NCBI GenBank assembly: GCA_021186555.1 | Contig: JAJKFL010000007.1 | Span: 25,425,177 to 25,489,176, forward strand | Reading direction: 5' to 3' | DNA from: Reticulitermes speratus | Lineage: Eukaryota > Arthropoda > Insecta > Blattodea > Rhinotermitidae | DNA: 64,000 bases | Shown: positions 43,545-54,730 of the stretch, one piece after another | How the letters are laid out: each line of letters starts with the position of its first letter | How positions within the stretch are numbered: the stretch's first letter is position 1 | The notes under the pieces: generated by a model | Seen by the model: only the letters and a program-made list of their open reading frames with translations | What the model was told of the DNA's origin: nothing | Database searches by the model: none | Position numbers and translations under genes: made by a program

Positions 43545-43660
43545 TGCCCTCAGTCAGTCCATGTGGGATTTGTGGTGGACGAAGTGGCACTGGAGCAGGT
43601 TTTCCCCCGAGTACTTCGGTTTTCCCCTGTCAGTTTCATTCCACCGGTGCTCCATTACAA
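43545..43660 (+). mobile_element. SINE family C, body fragment
   Basis: GTCCATGTGGGATTTGTGGT, GGACGAAGTGGCACTGGAGC, GTTTTCCCCTGTCAGTTTCA in family order. The tRNA-like head is missing. Confidence 0.75.
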
Positions 43661-43953
43661 GGAAAAAGAAAGAAACGAATCATCTTCATCACAGGGTTGC
43701 ACAATAAGCCTCAAGGCTGCGGTGCGTCCGTAGCATCTGCTGCGGGGCCCTTCACAAAAAAAACACCGTGGCCCGTTCGCGTAACCATTGTCATGGAAAC
43801 GCAACAATTCCCTTTATTGTTGAGCTACATGTCACTGTTAACAATACAAAATGTTAAACGTGTCAGAATGGAAACGCAACAATAGTTCTCTTTAGCATTG
43901 TTGTTGCGCTACTAAATATATCGTACTCGACTATCCTAAGATCCTAACACCAT

Positions 43954-44200
43954 TTGGCTCGAAGACATTTTATTGCCTCTTTCTGTCGCGGTCAACAACA
44001 TGAAATACACCAATGTCCTTATGCAAAATACCCGCTATTTTTGCCCGACTTTAACCTCATCTGGAATTTCTCAACAGTTTTTAATAGAAGTAACCAGTAT
44101 CAAATTTCACGAAAATCCATCCTCAGGGAGTTGGGTTGCTACATGCTGACGGACAGACATGTCGAAGCTATCAGCCGTTTTTGCGCCTAACTGCGAACTA
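43954..44200 (+). repeat. Interspersed repeat family D
   Basis: The plus frame contains YAKYPLFLPDFNLIWNFSTV, then LGCYMLTDRHVEAI, aligned with the minus-strand copies at 11077 and 16197. It includes the shared DNA phrase ATCAAATTTCACGAAAATCC. Confidence 0.6.
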
Positions 44201-44431
44201 GCCTAAAACGAACACCTATGATCAAGCAACGCAGTACAATCACTTCATCTGGCAATGGCGCATTCCACTACGTACTTCAAGAAACTGGGACAGGGTGGTA
44301 TAGCTTTTCCATCTTGTGTGAATATGCCACTAACCTAACAGCCAAAAGTAATGGCCATTACATCTGGTATAGAGGAAGTAACACTGTCCTAGACCTTTGC
44401 AATGCTAGCTTTAAAAACACATTCCTCACTT

Positions 44432-44693
44432 TTTTTTCCTATGGCTCGACAGCCCTATATGGGCCTGGGCCTCCTCGTTTCGTCGAGGTTTCATGTCACA
44501 CACACTTTAGACACACCACACTCGGTAGAACTCATCTGGACGAGGAACCAGCCCGTCGCAGAGACCTCTACCTGACAACACACAACACTCACAATAGACA
44601 GACATCCATGCCTAGGTGGGATTCGAACCCACGATCCTAGTAAGCGAGCGGCCGAAGACCCACGCCTTACACCGCATGGCCACTGGGATCGGC
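44432..44693 (-). mobile_element. SINE family A with 12-bp target duplication
   Basis: CATTCCTCACTT at 44420-44431 and 44694-44705. Minus strand with a poly(T) tail at left, CCCATATAGGG-type 3' end, GAGGTCTCTGCGACGGGCTG block and GGGTTCGAATCCCACC B box. Confidence 0.95.
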
Positions 44694-44801
44694 CATTCCT
44701 CACTTAGTTATACAATATTTTGAGATAATGTACATAACAAATGTATTAACCAACGCTTACTGATTAATTTAGCCGTGGAGTAAGTAACTAAGGCAGTTTA
44801 A

Positions 44802-45028
44802 CCTTTCAAAGCCTAATGGTTACTTGATGCATCAACACTTTTAACATTCACAAATTCTACATTCTGCCCACACTGTGTTTATGTGTATTGTATTTATATT
44901 ACAACAAACAGCGACTTTTGCCTTACATAACATAAATTGATTTGTTTGTTAACCGAGATGAAAACTGTTTACTGCGCGGTACGAACTGGGTCTTTAAATG
45001 AAACAGTTTACGCTTCGTCTTTAGGGGG
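44802..45028. mobile_element. MITE family H, piggyBac-like (TTAA)
   Basis: TTAA at 44798-44801 and 45029-45032 flank ends reading CCTTTCAAAGCC and, reversed, CCCCCTAAAGACG. The internal sequence is shared with 33976-34195. TTAA duplication and CCYTT termini are typical of piggyBac-type elements; no transposase. Confidence 0.72.
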
Positions 45029-45194
45029 TTAATTCTATGGGTTACACAGAGGCGAATGGATGATTTTATGAACGACGAATTGGAAAGACATGAATGAAAG
45101 TGAATGTTGATATCATCATCCAGTTGTGCTTGCTGACATCCGATTTTATTGTCAAAACGAATACAACACCTTAAACACTATGCATTATTTTATC

Positions 45195-45241
45195 TTCTAC
45201 AACATGTTCGGCCGTTTGTGCCGGCCAGCATCAGGTAGAAT
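45195..45241 (-). ncRNA. Hammerhead ribozyme motif, left arm
   Basis: Minus strand: stem I TTCTAC/GTAGAA, core CTGATGC (last A changed to C), stem II GGCC/GGCC, then GAACATGTT, one A short of GAAACATGTT. Stem I is perfect but two core defects suggest inactivity. Confidence 0.7.
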
Positions 45242-45489
45242 CACAGTAACATACATGGAGAAGTATACTGATAAATAATATTAAGACATATACAATTGTA
45301 GTTAAATTGGTTACAATACAATAAAATCCATCCCAAACTCAATAATTGTATTCTAACCAATTTAACTACCATTGTATATGTCTTAATATTATTCCTTTAT
45401 GGGGAATGACAGTTCATGTATTTTTAACGGCTTTAACCGTGAAGGGGAGGTCTCCACCTCAGTGTACTTTTCCATGTATGTTATTGTGA

Positions 45490-45537
45490 TTCTACCTGAA
45501 GATGGACCAATACAAACGGCCGAAACGTGTTGTAGAA
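45490..45537 (+). ncRNA. Hammerhead ribozyme, near-complete consensus
   Basis: Stem I TTCTAC/GTAGAA (6 bp, 45490-45495 with 45532-45537), core CTGAAGA (45496-45502), stem II GG-a-CC/GGCC with one bulged A, GAAA 45522-45525, stem III segment ACGTGT, cleavage after U45531 (GUU). Core intact. The right arm is the better copy here, the opposite of 32.4 kb. Confidence 0.8.
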
Positions 45538-45801
45538 GATAAATAAATGCATACTGTTTAAGGTGTTGTATTCGTTCTGATAATAAAACGGATGAAAGAA
45601 AGTGTTTGTGGCTTATTTTAAGAACCTGTCGCAGCATCTGCCACAGAGACAGAGCCAGTTAGTCGGTCTTCATGCCAAAATTCGAAGTAGGGGGTCTATC
45701 GAATTAGAAACAGCAATTATATCCACTAAACTAATAAAGTTTCGTTTAGCAGATTAAGATATTAACAACAGTTCTGGAATCATAAGCGACTTTCATCACA
45801 G

Positions 45802-46090
45802 GTAAAGGTAAACAAGGTAAATTCTCCCCAGAACAGGCCACGAAGGCCCAGAGGGGGAGTAGAGGTATAGCTCTACTCTTTCTTTAACCCTGGCGCTAGA
45901 TGGGGTGGGTGGTCAACGCCACGCCCCGGCCGCTTTACCCCCGGGAAAGAGACCCGGTATCCATTGTACACGAGGCTGGGTGGGCCCCAGGACTGGTCTG
46001 GACGGGTGCGGAAAATCTCGCCCCCACCGGGATTCGATTCCCGGACCGTCCAGCCCGTAGCGAGTCGCTATACCGACTGAGCTATCCCGG
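45802..46090 (-). mobile_element. SINE family B with 12-bp target duplication
   Basis: CTTTCATCACAG at 45790-45801 and 46091-46102. Minus strand: head CCGGGATAGCTCAGTCGGTA (perfect A box), B box GGGAATCGAATCCCGG, CCCCCGGGAAAGAG and GAGTAGAGCTATACCTCTAC blocks. The long plus frame at 45900 reads the SINE backwards. Confidence 0.95.
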
Positions 46091-46102
46091 CTTTCATCAC
46101 AG

Positions 46103-47732
46103 ACCTGAGCAAATCAAATCGCGACCTGTTGCGAGTGCCTCACTTGCAACACGCCCACCATCTACACGAACTCTGGGCTGGCAAGCTTTCGACCCTAATG
46201 ACTCGTATCGGTCCCTGTGTACTATCAGGACGGGGCTTCATCAGCTCCCACGGGATGTGCTATCAGATTCGCGGGCGGCAGACTGGCGTTGGGTGTTCAC
46301 CAAGAAACACTCTCTCTCTTCTCTCCTGTCTCTCTCTCCTTGAGACAATAACCAACTGCGGGAAGGCAATTAATTTATCAAAATCAATTACTTCCCTTTC
46401 TTTTTCCCTATAAAGTCATTTGTCATTTGAACAGGGCGTGCGGTGAAGACAAACAGAATACTGAAAGGAAGAAATTGAAAGTGTAGATACGGCATTTCTA
46501 GCCGATTGGACACACACTATACAGGCACGGCGCAGGAAACTTGAAATGTAAATTGCATTATCGGATGTGGATAGGAAGACAGAAATTGAATTGCTTCTGC
46601 AAGGAGTTACGGACACGCTGCTGCGTCACATGCCATCAGAATCAATAAACGTTGAACAAAAAAGGTGGATTCAGCGTGAATACAGCCTGCCATTTGTCAC
46701 ACGGACGAAAATACACAACTAATGATTTTAATGGCTTGGGAAATGTATAAACAGTTAGCCGGCGAAGTAGGTGGAGTCCAATTGTTTGCACGCAATACGA
46801 GCGTTACTGCGTTCATCATTATGTCAGATCACTTGCCTAAACAACCTCAAGCTTGGGTTGTCATTCTGGACGTGTCCACGTGGGTCTCCTTACCAATAAC
46901 TTTTGAACAAATCGACCGATTTTTATGAAACTTCGTACCTTATAAACATTACACAACTACATGTCAGCCTACTTTTTTCATTTCCCATCATTCACGTACA
47001 CCTAGCCCTTGTTTCACGTCGTTTGCTTTACGCGTTTTTTGCTTTAACGCCCCTTGCCAATTTACATCACTTCTTAATTTACGCTCTTTCATCTTAGGTT
47101 TAACGCCCTTTGGCTGGTTGCGTTCTATTTTACGCTAACCCTTTATTTCTGGTGGGAATACCATTTTTGATTTATACCCTTACGACTTACGCCCACCTTT
47201 TCAGGAACGCTGCTAGGACGTAGAACGAGGACTGTGTGTACTACTGACACGTAACGTGCTGTCAAAATGGCACTAGCGTCACCACCAGCATACTAACGTG
47301 GAATCCTCAGATGTTATGTTGCATGTAGTTATGGTAATTCGTTTTCGGGAAGTCAAAAAACAACATGGCGATAGCGCGAACCATATATTTAGCTTCTGGT
47401 TTTATGGTGACAACCAATCAACAGCTACAACTAAACGTATTTTAATCGCCACTACACAGGCCTGTTCTGAAATACGTCACTATTTCAAGTTCGACAATTA
47501 TAAACATGAAGAAAAATGTAACAGAAAGACGGAGAAAATTACATAACGGCGTGCTTCATAACCTGCAGGCCTACTCCTCACAAATATTATCAAGGTGATA
47601 ATATCAAGATGACGACATGACTGGGACATTGATATACATGGAGGATTAAAGCATTCAGGGGGTTCCTCGGGAAACCGGAAGATGTTGAAGAATAAAACTG
47701 ATCTTGAAAGAAATATGATGGAAAAGCGTGGG
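46103..47732. other. No recognisable gene
   Basis: About 1.6 kb. CTCTCTC runs near 46310-46340. AACAAATCGACCGATTTTTA near 46905 resembles family D wording. Frames show no domains. Confidence 0.4.
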
Positions 47733-47870
47733 CTGGATTCATCTGGTTCACGACAAAGACACGTGGCGAGGTTCTGTGAACACGTTAATGAACCTCCCGG
47801 TTCCATAAAATGCGAGGAACTTGTCTAGACAGGAACCATTCGCTCCTCACGAAGAATTCAGTTCCATGGA
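47733..47870 (+). mobile_element. LINE 3' end remnant, (GTTA)n-tail type
   Basis: CTGGATTCATCTGGTTCACG, CACGTTAATGAACCTCCCGG and CATAAAATGCGAGGAACTTG parallel the copy at 36080-36275 (residues GLDSSGSRQRHV in a shifted frame). Confidence 0.65.
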
Positions 47871-48690
47871 GTCACCTACTCGTAGTTATTTATGAACATG
47901 GCGACGGTGCGACACTCAGCTTACAGTACTTTGAAATACAAAATATGCAGTTAACGTTGGCAACCTTCAACCTGTTTGTCAGTGTAAGCCCTTACGGAGC
48001 CCAGGCTGCGCGCACACGGACTGTGAATCCATGGATGTATCCACCCTCTGCCACACAATCCTCTTCTTACACTGCAGTATTAAATAACGAGTGTTGGTAG
48101 TGTTTTCATGGGGGCTACGACCTAATTTTCACTACGGGTAAAATTTTCAAGGTGCATTATCCAAAACAAGACTGAATGCTTCGTGTTACGTTTGAGGAAA
48201 ATTGGTGAACGGGACAATTTGTAATTGTAGGTTGTGGTTTTTATGTATCCAACTAAGCCAGAGAGAGAGAAAAAAAAAAGAGTCCAGGAATAACTTATGA
48301 ACAGACACGGGGCCACTACACGTTTCCTGCACTGTCTGGTGTGCGTATCTAGATATAGTGTATGTGGTACATGCGTACGTCTTAATACAGGCTATATATA
48401 AAACAAGTTTATTAGATTCTGGCCGCATGCTTAGACCCGAAACATACGCAACATACAGGCTGTGCGCAGACGGTGCAGAAACCGTATAGCATAACAAAGA
48501 TCCCGCAACATGACGCAGGAATATGATGTTATGAAACGGGGTCTTTTTATAAACCATGCCGACTTTGAGGGCAAACTGTCGTTTGACTTCATGACTGACA
48601 GACATGCTTTTAACGAAACTGAAACCAAACTAAATTGTTCAGTGACGTCATGACAGTGATGGGAATGAAGCACAGGAGGAAATATCTGGG
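47871..48690. other. No recognisable gene
   Basis: Short frames on both strands without domains. Confidence 0.4.
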
Positions 48691-48711
48691 GGGGGGGGGG
48701 GGGGGGGGGGA
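48691..48711. repeat. Poly(G) tract
   Basis: About 20 G residues followed by AGAGAAAAGAAA. Confidence 0.85.
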
Positions 48712-48925
48712 GAGAAAAGAAATGGGAGAAGGCTGCACTGTCAGCTTTTCATAGAAACGCGGTCGGGATTCCACACTGAATATCAGTTCCGTATTACGAA
48801 ATCATCTTATCATAACCTGGTCGGTAATACAACTTACTATTCCGCCTCTTCGAAAGTATCTCTGTAACCATCAAAGTAATGAAATAATAAGAATTTCGAT
48901 ATACTCTTTACAAAGCTAAAACTGT

Positions 48926-49185
48926 TCTTTTTTCTCCAATGGTGCAACAGCCCCTAGTGGGCCAGGGCCTCCTCAGTATCGGGGCTTCACGATCACACTC
49001 AGACACACCACACTCGGTAGGAATCCTCTGGACGAGTGATCAGCCCGACGCTGAGACCTCCACCTGAAAACACACAACACTCACAAGAGACAGGCATCCA
49101 TACCCCCGGCGGGGTTCGAACCCGCAATCCCAGCAAGCGAGAGGCCGCAGACCCCCGCCTTAGACCGCGCGGCCACTGGGACCGG
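48926..49185 (-). mobile_element. SINE family A
   Basis: Minus strand with poly(T) at left, CAACAGCCCCTAGTGGGCCA, GGGTTCGAACCCCGCC-type B box (GGCGGGGTTCGAACCCGCAA on plus) and head ACCGGTCCCAGTGGCCGCGC. AAAACT on both sides is a possible short target duplication. Confidence 0.92.
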
Positions 49186-49194
49186 TAAAACTCA

Positions 49195-49435
49195 CTCTTC
49201 TACTCAAGAAATTCCCACAATTTCCCGCCTTTTAGGAACCCAAAGGTACATTACCGTACACACAAAATTCGCCACTTGAATCCAGACCACACCTCCTAAC
49301 GCATTTCCTTTCGAGTTACTACTGCCTGGTATACCAACTATTTTCTTCCCTTCGGTTATTCCAGTCACAATTGCGTATGCATTCCTCGCGCACCCGTACT
49401 ACATATTACAACCAATCTCATACTTAATTTTATCT
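49195..49435 (-). mobile_element. LINE remnant, (GTTA)n-tail type
   Basis: CTCAAGAAATTCCCACAATT, GAACCCAAAGGTACATTACC and the CGTACTACATATTACAACCA region follow the 9254-type LINE order with heavy divergence. It directly adjoins the SINE. Confidence 0.6.
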
Positions 49436-49559
49436 TAATGTACGTTTGTAGTGTAATGCTCTTTATACTAGGAAAAGATCTCAATGCCTTCAATTTAACC
49501 GGGCTCATATCTTCTTAAAGTGCAGTACACATTATTAAAGTAAATAAGATAACGTTTTA

Positions 49560-49806
49560 CCTGTCCACGCCATGAAGGCATACAGGGGGAGTAGAGGTAT
49601 AGCTCCACCCGTTCTTAACCTCGGCGCTAGATAGAACTGGGTGGTCAACATCACCCCCCGGACGCTTGACCCCCGGAAAAGAACCCCGGTACCCTTTAAA
49701 TAACAGGCCAGGTGGGCTCCAGAGCCAATGTGGACATCTTGGAGAAGAGTAAAGTCTCTTGCCCGTGCCGGGATTCGAACCCCGGACCGTCGGCCCTTAG
49801 CCTAAC
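49560..49806 (-). mobile_element. SINE family B
   Basis: Minus strand: GGGGGAGTAGAGGTATAGCT, CTTGACCCCCGGAAAAGAAC, GGGATTCGAACCCCGG B box, CGGCCCTTAGCCTAACG head remnant with the A box lost. Confidence 0.85.
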
Positions 49807-50439
49807 GTATAGATTAAGTCAATTTTGAAAGCATACCGTCTGCTGAAAACAAGGGTAGGACGAAATACAACACAGCAACTGAGAAGTGGAGAAAATGAAG
49901 TAACGAAACGTGGGAAGTAGAACAGAGACAAAAACTGAGAAAGGTCCGGCGCAATGGGCCTGACAGACAGTGTGTGCGATATGAAGAGAAGAAAATCAAG
50001 TTCAAATTCGCGAGAGGGTGGGATGCCGAGAAGGAATGATAAAAGAAATAGAAACTTCAAGAGCAAATCGCCGTGTGTCCGGTCGGGTCCAATTACGGAG
50101 AAGGAAGAAGAGAGAGACGGAAGTCCAGCAGCATCCATCGCCACGCGTATACTGCAGAATACAGAATTGCAGATTCATTTAATTCACGTAGGAACTTAGA
50201 GAAATGGTTTCTTTTTACTATGGATATTTCGGTTACTTACCGGCTTCGCACGCATTTCGTATTTAACGATCTTTTATTCAAAGTCATAGGTCATGTTACA
50301 TCGAAAGACACAACTGCTGACGTGATAACACACACCAGTTACCGCTCTCTTGCGCACAGTTAAAGCATGTATGGAACTTCACCTCCACCACCCCTACGCC
50401 TTTAAGATTTGAGATTATATTTAAACACAGTGATAACTT
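49807..50439. other. No recognisable gene
   Basis: Overlapping frames on opposite strands (49797-50144 minus, 49954-50363 plus) have no recognised domain. Confidence 0.4.
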
Positions 50440-50745
50440 GGTCTCTCATATTCAGGGAGGCACACAGGCTGAGGGTGTTCGAGAATAGGGTGCTGAGGAA
50501 GATCTTTGGGCCTAAGAGGAACGAGGTAACAGACGAGTGGAGAAGACTACATAATGAGGAGCTTTGTGATCTGTACTAATCACAAATTATCGGCTGATAA
50601 AATCAGGAAGAATTAAATGGGTGGGGTATGTAGCACGTATGGAGGACAGGAGAGGCGCATACATTTGTTTGGTGCGGAAACTTGAGAGAAAGACACCACT
50701 TGGAAGTCCTAGGCATTGGCACGACATATCCCATATTCATCTTAA
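50440..50745 (+). mobile_element. LINE reverse-transcriptase C-terminal remnant
   Basis: In shifted frames the plus strand gives [41 protein letters not shown]-stop, then IKWVGYVARMEDRRGAYICL and KTPLGSPRHWHDI. This is the only plus-strand copy of this coding segment in the window. Stops and indels make it a pseudogene. Confidence 0.85.
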
Positions 50746-52259
50746 AACTCGTAACAACATTTTAAATCCCTACCCTTATTTCCTGATGAGTTATGGCTGC
50801 CAAAGACACAGACAGATATGTCATTCCATTACGCAGATATCGACATGAAAGTACATAATATGAACAGCTTTATTACACTAATTAACGCCAAATAAAAACA
50901 CACTGAAACATGTAGCAGGCAATGGGGAAACGAGATATGAGTACAACATTTAATTCGGAAAGCCTCCAGGAAAAAGACCATTTTGGGGACCAAGTTATAG
51001 TTGCGAGATAAGCAGCGTGGAAGTGTGGGCTGGATTCGACCGACTTAATAATGTTCAATGGCAAAATTTGTGACAAAAATTTCCATAACAACGGGAAATT
51101 TTTTGATCAGCCGAGTAGCTGTTAACTCTTCACTACGACAACTTACGTGACAGTGGCTGATTATTCGGCAAATGTTAACACTGCTATCTGCATTTGTTAT
51201 TTTATGAACACACGGTACTGGACATATTAATTATACGCAATTATTGCTCGCGCACTTTCAGAATTCTACTGTTTTCAGAAGTATTATGAAAGCAGCACAA
51301 ACTGCGGTATCAAACTATTGCAAACAGCCTTTGTAATTAAATGAACGCGCACTCTGTTGGGGGAAACAACGTAACACCACATAATCGTTGTTACGTTCTG
51401 CTGTATTTCATAAAGCACTCTGGTCAAGTATCGGCTCATGGCAGACGGACTTGTTCAGCTAACTGCGCTGTTATGGGGCAACAAATTGATATTACTTTAA
51501 CAGAGCACATTAACAAAGAAATAACAGGCGGTATATCGGCCGAAAACATGTCGTGCTCTTTTACTACGATAAAACAAAAACAATATACTAAAGCACAAAT
51601 GTATATGTTGTTTGTTTATGTAATGATCACATAAACATGTTTGTTCTGGGTACATTATTAATGAAATGACTGCCATTTTGAGTTATACCAACGAATTCTC
51701 ATCAGTGATTAAAAAAAAAACCTGTTGATCCAATGGCAACGGATTTTGGAAAACGGTTTGGAAATGTTACAGCGTTACAATTCTGGCGCATTTTGCCTCT
51801 TGTTTAATGACCATGAAGGAAATAATGTTTATATATTAATAAAGCAACGTCTACAGCAAGTACTAAGTGTATATACATGTAGACACGTAGGCGATAGGCT
51901 GTAAATCTATTTAGGAGGTTAGTACGTGACTCTTCCACTATTGTTTAGCCTTCTATTCATTTTGTGATAACAGAATGCAATTCTGTGGGGTAGGTTTAAA
52001 GAGGGCTTACCAAGGCCTAAAGGTTGGGGCCCTTTATTTATAGCTTTAAAGTTATTAGTTTAGTTTAACTTAAGACCTAATTCTCTTTTAGTTTTCCAGC
52101 GATGACTGTACATATTACTATTCCTGTTAAGTGAGATTGATGATAGGAATATGGCTGTAATGTTTAAAATTGTTTTGATTTTATGGGATTGGAGATTTCA
52201 TTTTGGCTCCGCATTTAAGACTGTAAATCTTGAATAGGAAATTTTTAGGCTAGTAACAT
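50746..52259. other. No gene; core-less hammerhead trace near 51.5 kb
   Basis: At 51502-51558 GAGCAC and GTGCTC could form a 6-bp stem I around GGCCGAAAACATGTC, but CUGANGA is absent, so this is at most a relic. The rest is unrecognised AT-rich DNA. Confidence 0.4.
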
Positions 52260-52268
52260 AGTGTAATT

Positions 52269-52540
52269 GCCGATCCCAGTGGCCGTGCGGTCTAAGGCGT
52301 TGGTCTGCGGCCGCTCGCTTACTAGGATTGCGGGTTCGAATCCCACCGGGGGCATAGATGTCTGTGTCTTGTGAGTGTTGTCAGGTAGAGGTCTCTGCGA
52401 CGAGCTGGTCCCTCGTCCAGAGGAGTCCTACCGATGTGGTGTGTCTAAAAAGTGTGTGACCATGAAACCTCGACGAAACGAGGAGGCCCAGGCCCATATA
52501 GGGCTGTCGAACATAGGAAAAAATATATATATATATATAT
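52269..52540 (+). mobile_element. SINE family A with 9-bp target duplication
   Basis: AGTGTAATT at 52260-52268 and 52541-52549. Head GCCGATCCCAGTGGCCGTGC, B box GGGTTCGAATCCCACC, CCCATATAGGG-type 3' end, then A run and (TA)n tail. A short internal deletion removes part of the TGTTGTGTGTTGTCAGG block. Confidence 0.95.
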
Positions 52541-52549
52541 AGTGTAATT

Positions 52550-53154
52550 AGTGATGTAATTACTATAATTGTTGCTACGGGTGCTGGTTTGATTCAGGAA
52601 GTATGAACTTTAATTACTGTCGACTTCCAAAATATATTCGTGTGTTCCAAGACTACTGTTGACTGTTGAAGTTAAGAAACGTCCGCACAGTGTAACAACT
52701 TTGTGGAGTTCACATCCATTTGTCTAGAAAACTAGAAGTCTTGCGGAAGGAGAGAAAGAGGCCTAAAACGTGCCCTCGACTGTTTTGTACAACTTTTGTT
52801 GGAAAAACGCTTCGCTCAGATGAATGTGTAATAAGTTAAGCTCTGAGATGCGTGCACAAACACTGAGGTTCATACAGGATGTTCATTATTTTGTCCTATT
52901 TTATCACAACTGAATGTGTCGAAAATATCAGTAAATACTGTCAATAGCATTTAACGAAATTCCGTCAACCAGTTCTCTATTTTTTGCATGCGGGCGGACA
53001 ATGCGAAGCGAACTGGCGCATTTTTATACATTTGCATTGGAAGTACTCCAAAAATGGGTTATGTTTATTCCGAACGTGTGACACTGATCGTTTGGAGTTT
53101 CAGTATCTTTGAACACAAGTGATTATTGTGACGTGGCCATTAAGTTGCAGGAGA
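52550..53154. other. No recognisable feature
   Basis: Nothing supported. Confidence 0.4.
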
Positions 53155-53342
53155 GGGGAGAATATCAAGTAGTGGGGAGACTATGTTACAGTACTAAGGG
53201 GGTATGTTACGGAAGTGAGGGGGTGAGGGAGTATTTACAGTAGTGAGGGTAGTATGTTACATTACTGGGGTACGCAACAGTAGTCAGAGTATGTTACAGT
53301 TGTCAGGGGAGTTGTTACAATAGTTAGAAGTATATTCTAATT
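53155..53342. repeat. Minisatellite (GGGGTATGTTACAGTAGTGA-like units)
   Basis: About eight degenerate units of roughly 20-27 bp with AGTATGTTACAGTAGT as core, continuing after the inserted palindrome at 53449-53510. Confidence 0.85.
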
Positions 53343-53448
53343 TCACCGTGCATTTTTGAATATAAATACTGTTTTACACCAACCAAATGCACTATTATTG
53401 TAAGAATAATATTATTCTTACATAAATATTGCATTTGGTTGGTGTAAA
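53343..53448 (+). mobile_element. Minimal foldback element inserted in a minisatellite
   Basis: The left extension starts TTCACCGTGCATTTTTGAAT, the family terminal motif, followed by a 76-bp palindrome (53373-53448) with arms TTTACACCAACCAAATGCAC. No hammerhead remains: the arms stop before it. The host minisatellite continues on both sides. Confidence 0.85.
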
Positions 53449-53510
53449 TCAGTAGTCAGAAGTAGTTTGTTACAGTAGCGAGAAGAGTAGTTATAGTAGT
53501 GATGGCTGTA

Positions 53511-54501
53511 CCGTGCGTGTACGTAAAGAAGACAGGTTACTTAGCCACAGACAGACAGACAGACGGTCGGAGCAGTCCAGACTGAAGACGTCAGTCATCT
53601 TGGACATGAAGCTTCGTCGTTGGGCGAGTAGTTCCGCGTTTCGAACGATCGTAGTGCCTTCATCTTCAGGCAAATCAGTCCAAGAGACTTAACGAACACA
53701 AATTTCTGTCAGTTTACCTAATCCTGATGTTTCTAACGTATTTCTTAATTCTATCCAGACAAATACCGGGTTATGACTTTCAACTCTACCTCGCCTAGTC
53801 CAATCTCTTTCAGATCATTCCTGCTAAACATTTATGAACACTTTCCCCTCCTCACTCGAACTCGTCAGTTGCAGTAAGTCTTTACATAACTCGAAGATCA
53901 AAGGGACAATTTGGAAGTCTTTAGTAGTACATTCTTAGGATCTAAATCGAAGTCACTGCCAGGATGGCAACACTATTTGTGACAGCACTAGGAACCCCCT
54001 GTGCCAGACACTTTCGTTTTCTGCATTACAAGAAAAAAAACCCTTCAGGCATCGATAGCTACAGAAGAGGAAGACTTCCGTCATCCCGGCAGCTTGACGA
54101 AGTCTCTTGCCAGTTTCTATATATACTCCACCACCAGCCATTGTGAAGACAATCTCAAACAACAGTCTCTCCCACACCTTGGCGTCACGTGAACCCCAGA
54201 TCTCCGCCATATGCCATGGCGTCATGATCAGTTGCTCAGTGCTATCAGTAAACACTTCAACTCTGAGTCGCAATTGATCTAGGTCTTCAGACACTTCCAG
54301 GGTCTACAGCAAGTACAGATTGGTTGGGGCACACTCCATGCTAGTACAGACGCACATCACACTGTACTTGTAATTCCTGATAGGTTCGTATCTCTGGATT
54401 ATTTATCGATACAAAAACCCGCGGCATCCTGTACAGACACTTTAAAGTGTTTCTGCAGCATTCTGGAAACCAAATTTGTACGCTGATATTAACATACATG
54501 A
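53511..54501. other. No recognisable gene
   Basis: Frames on both strands between 53953 and 54294 overlap without any recognised domain. Confidence 0.4.
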
Positions 54502-54690
54502 TTTTTTTTTCCCTCCAATGGCTCGACAGCCCCTTGGGGGCCAAGGCCGCCTCAGTTTTCGAGGCTTCACGATCACACTCTTAGACACACCACAATCGGT
54601 AGGACTCCTGCTGGACGAGTGATCAGCCGGACGCAGCGACCTCTACCTGACAACACACCAACACTCACACAAGAGACAGACATTCATGCC
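54502..54690 (-). mobile_element. SINE family A, 5'-truncated
   Basis: Minus strand: poly(T), GGCTCGACAGCCCCTTGGGG, the GAGGTC-GCTGCGTCCGGCTG block, then it stops at GGCATGAATG before the B box. The tRNA-like head is missing, so it could not be transcribed from internal promoters. Confidence 0.88.
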
Positions 54691-54730
54691 TTCTGCATTC
54701 TGTAATACTGCGCTACTTAAGTTCATTTAT

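Larger units (their letters stand above)
45140..45592. mobile_element. Foldback element, hammerheads in both arms
   Basis: Arms (about 45141-45265 and 45465-45592) mirror each other from ACGAATACAACACCTTAAAC at left to GTTTAAGGTGTTGTATTCGT at right; the central part also pairs (ATTGTATATGTCTTAATATT with its inverse). The ends differ from the CCAACAAATGCACT subfamily. Confidence 0.87.

Noticed and set aside
45900-46343. 147-residue plus-strand frame
   Set aside because: Most of it reads SINE B backwards; the same pseudo-protein would arise from any copy of the SINE.
12842-52540. tRNA-like heads as true tRNA genes
   Set aside because: Each is followed by the same SINE body, A-rich tail and target duplication; acceptor stems do not close.
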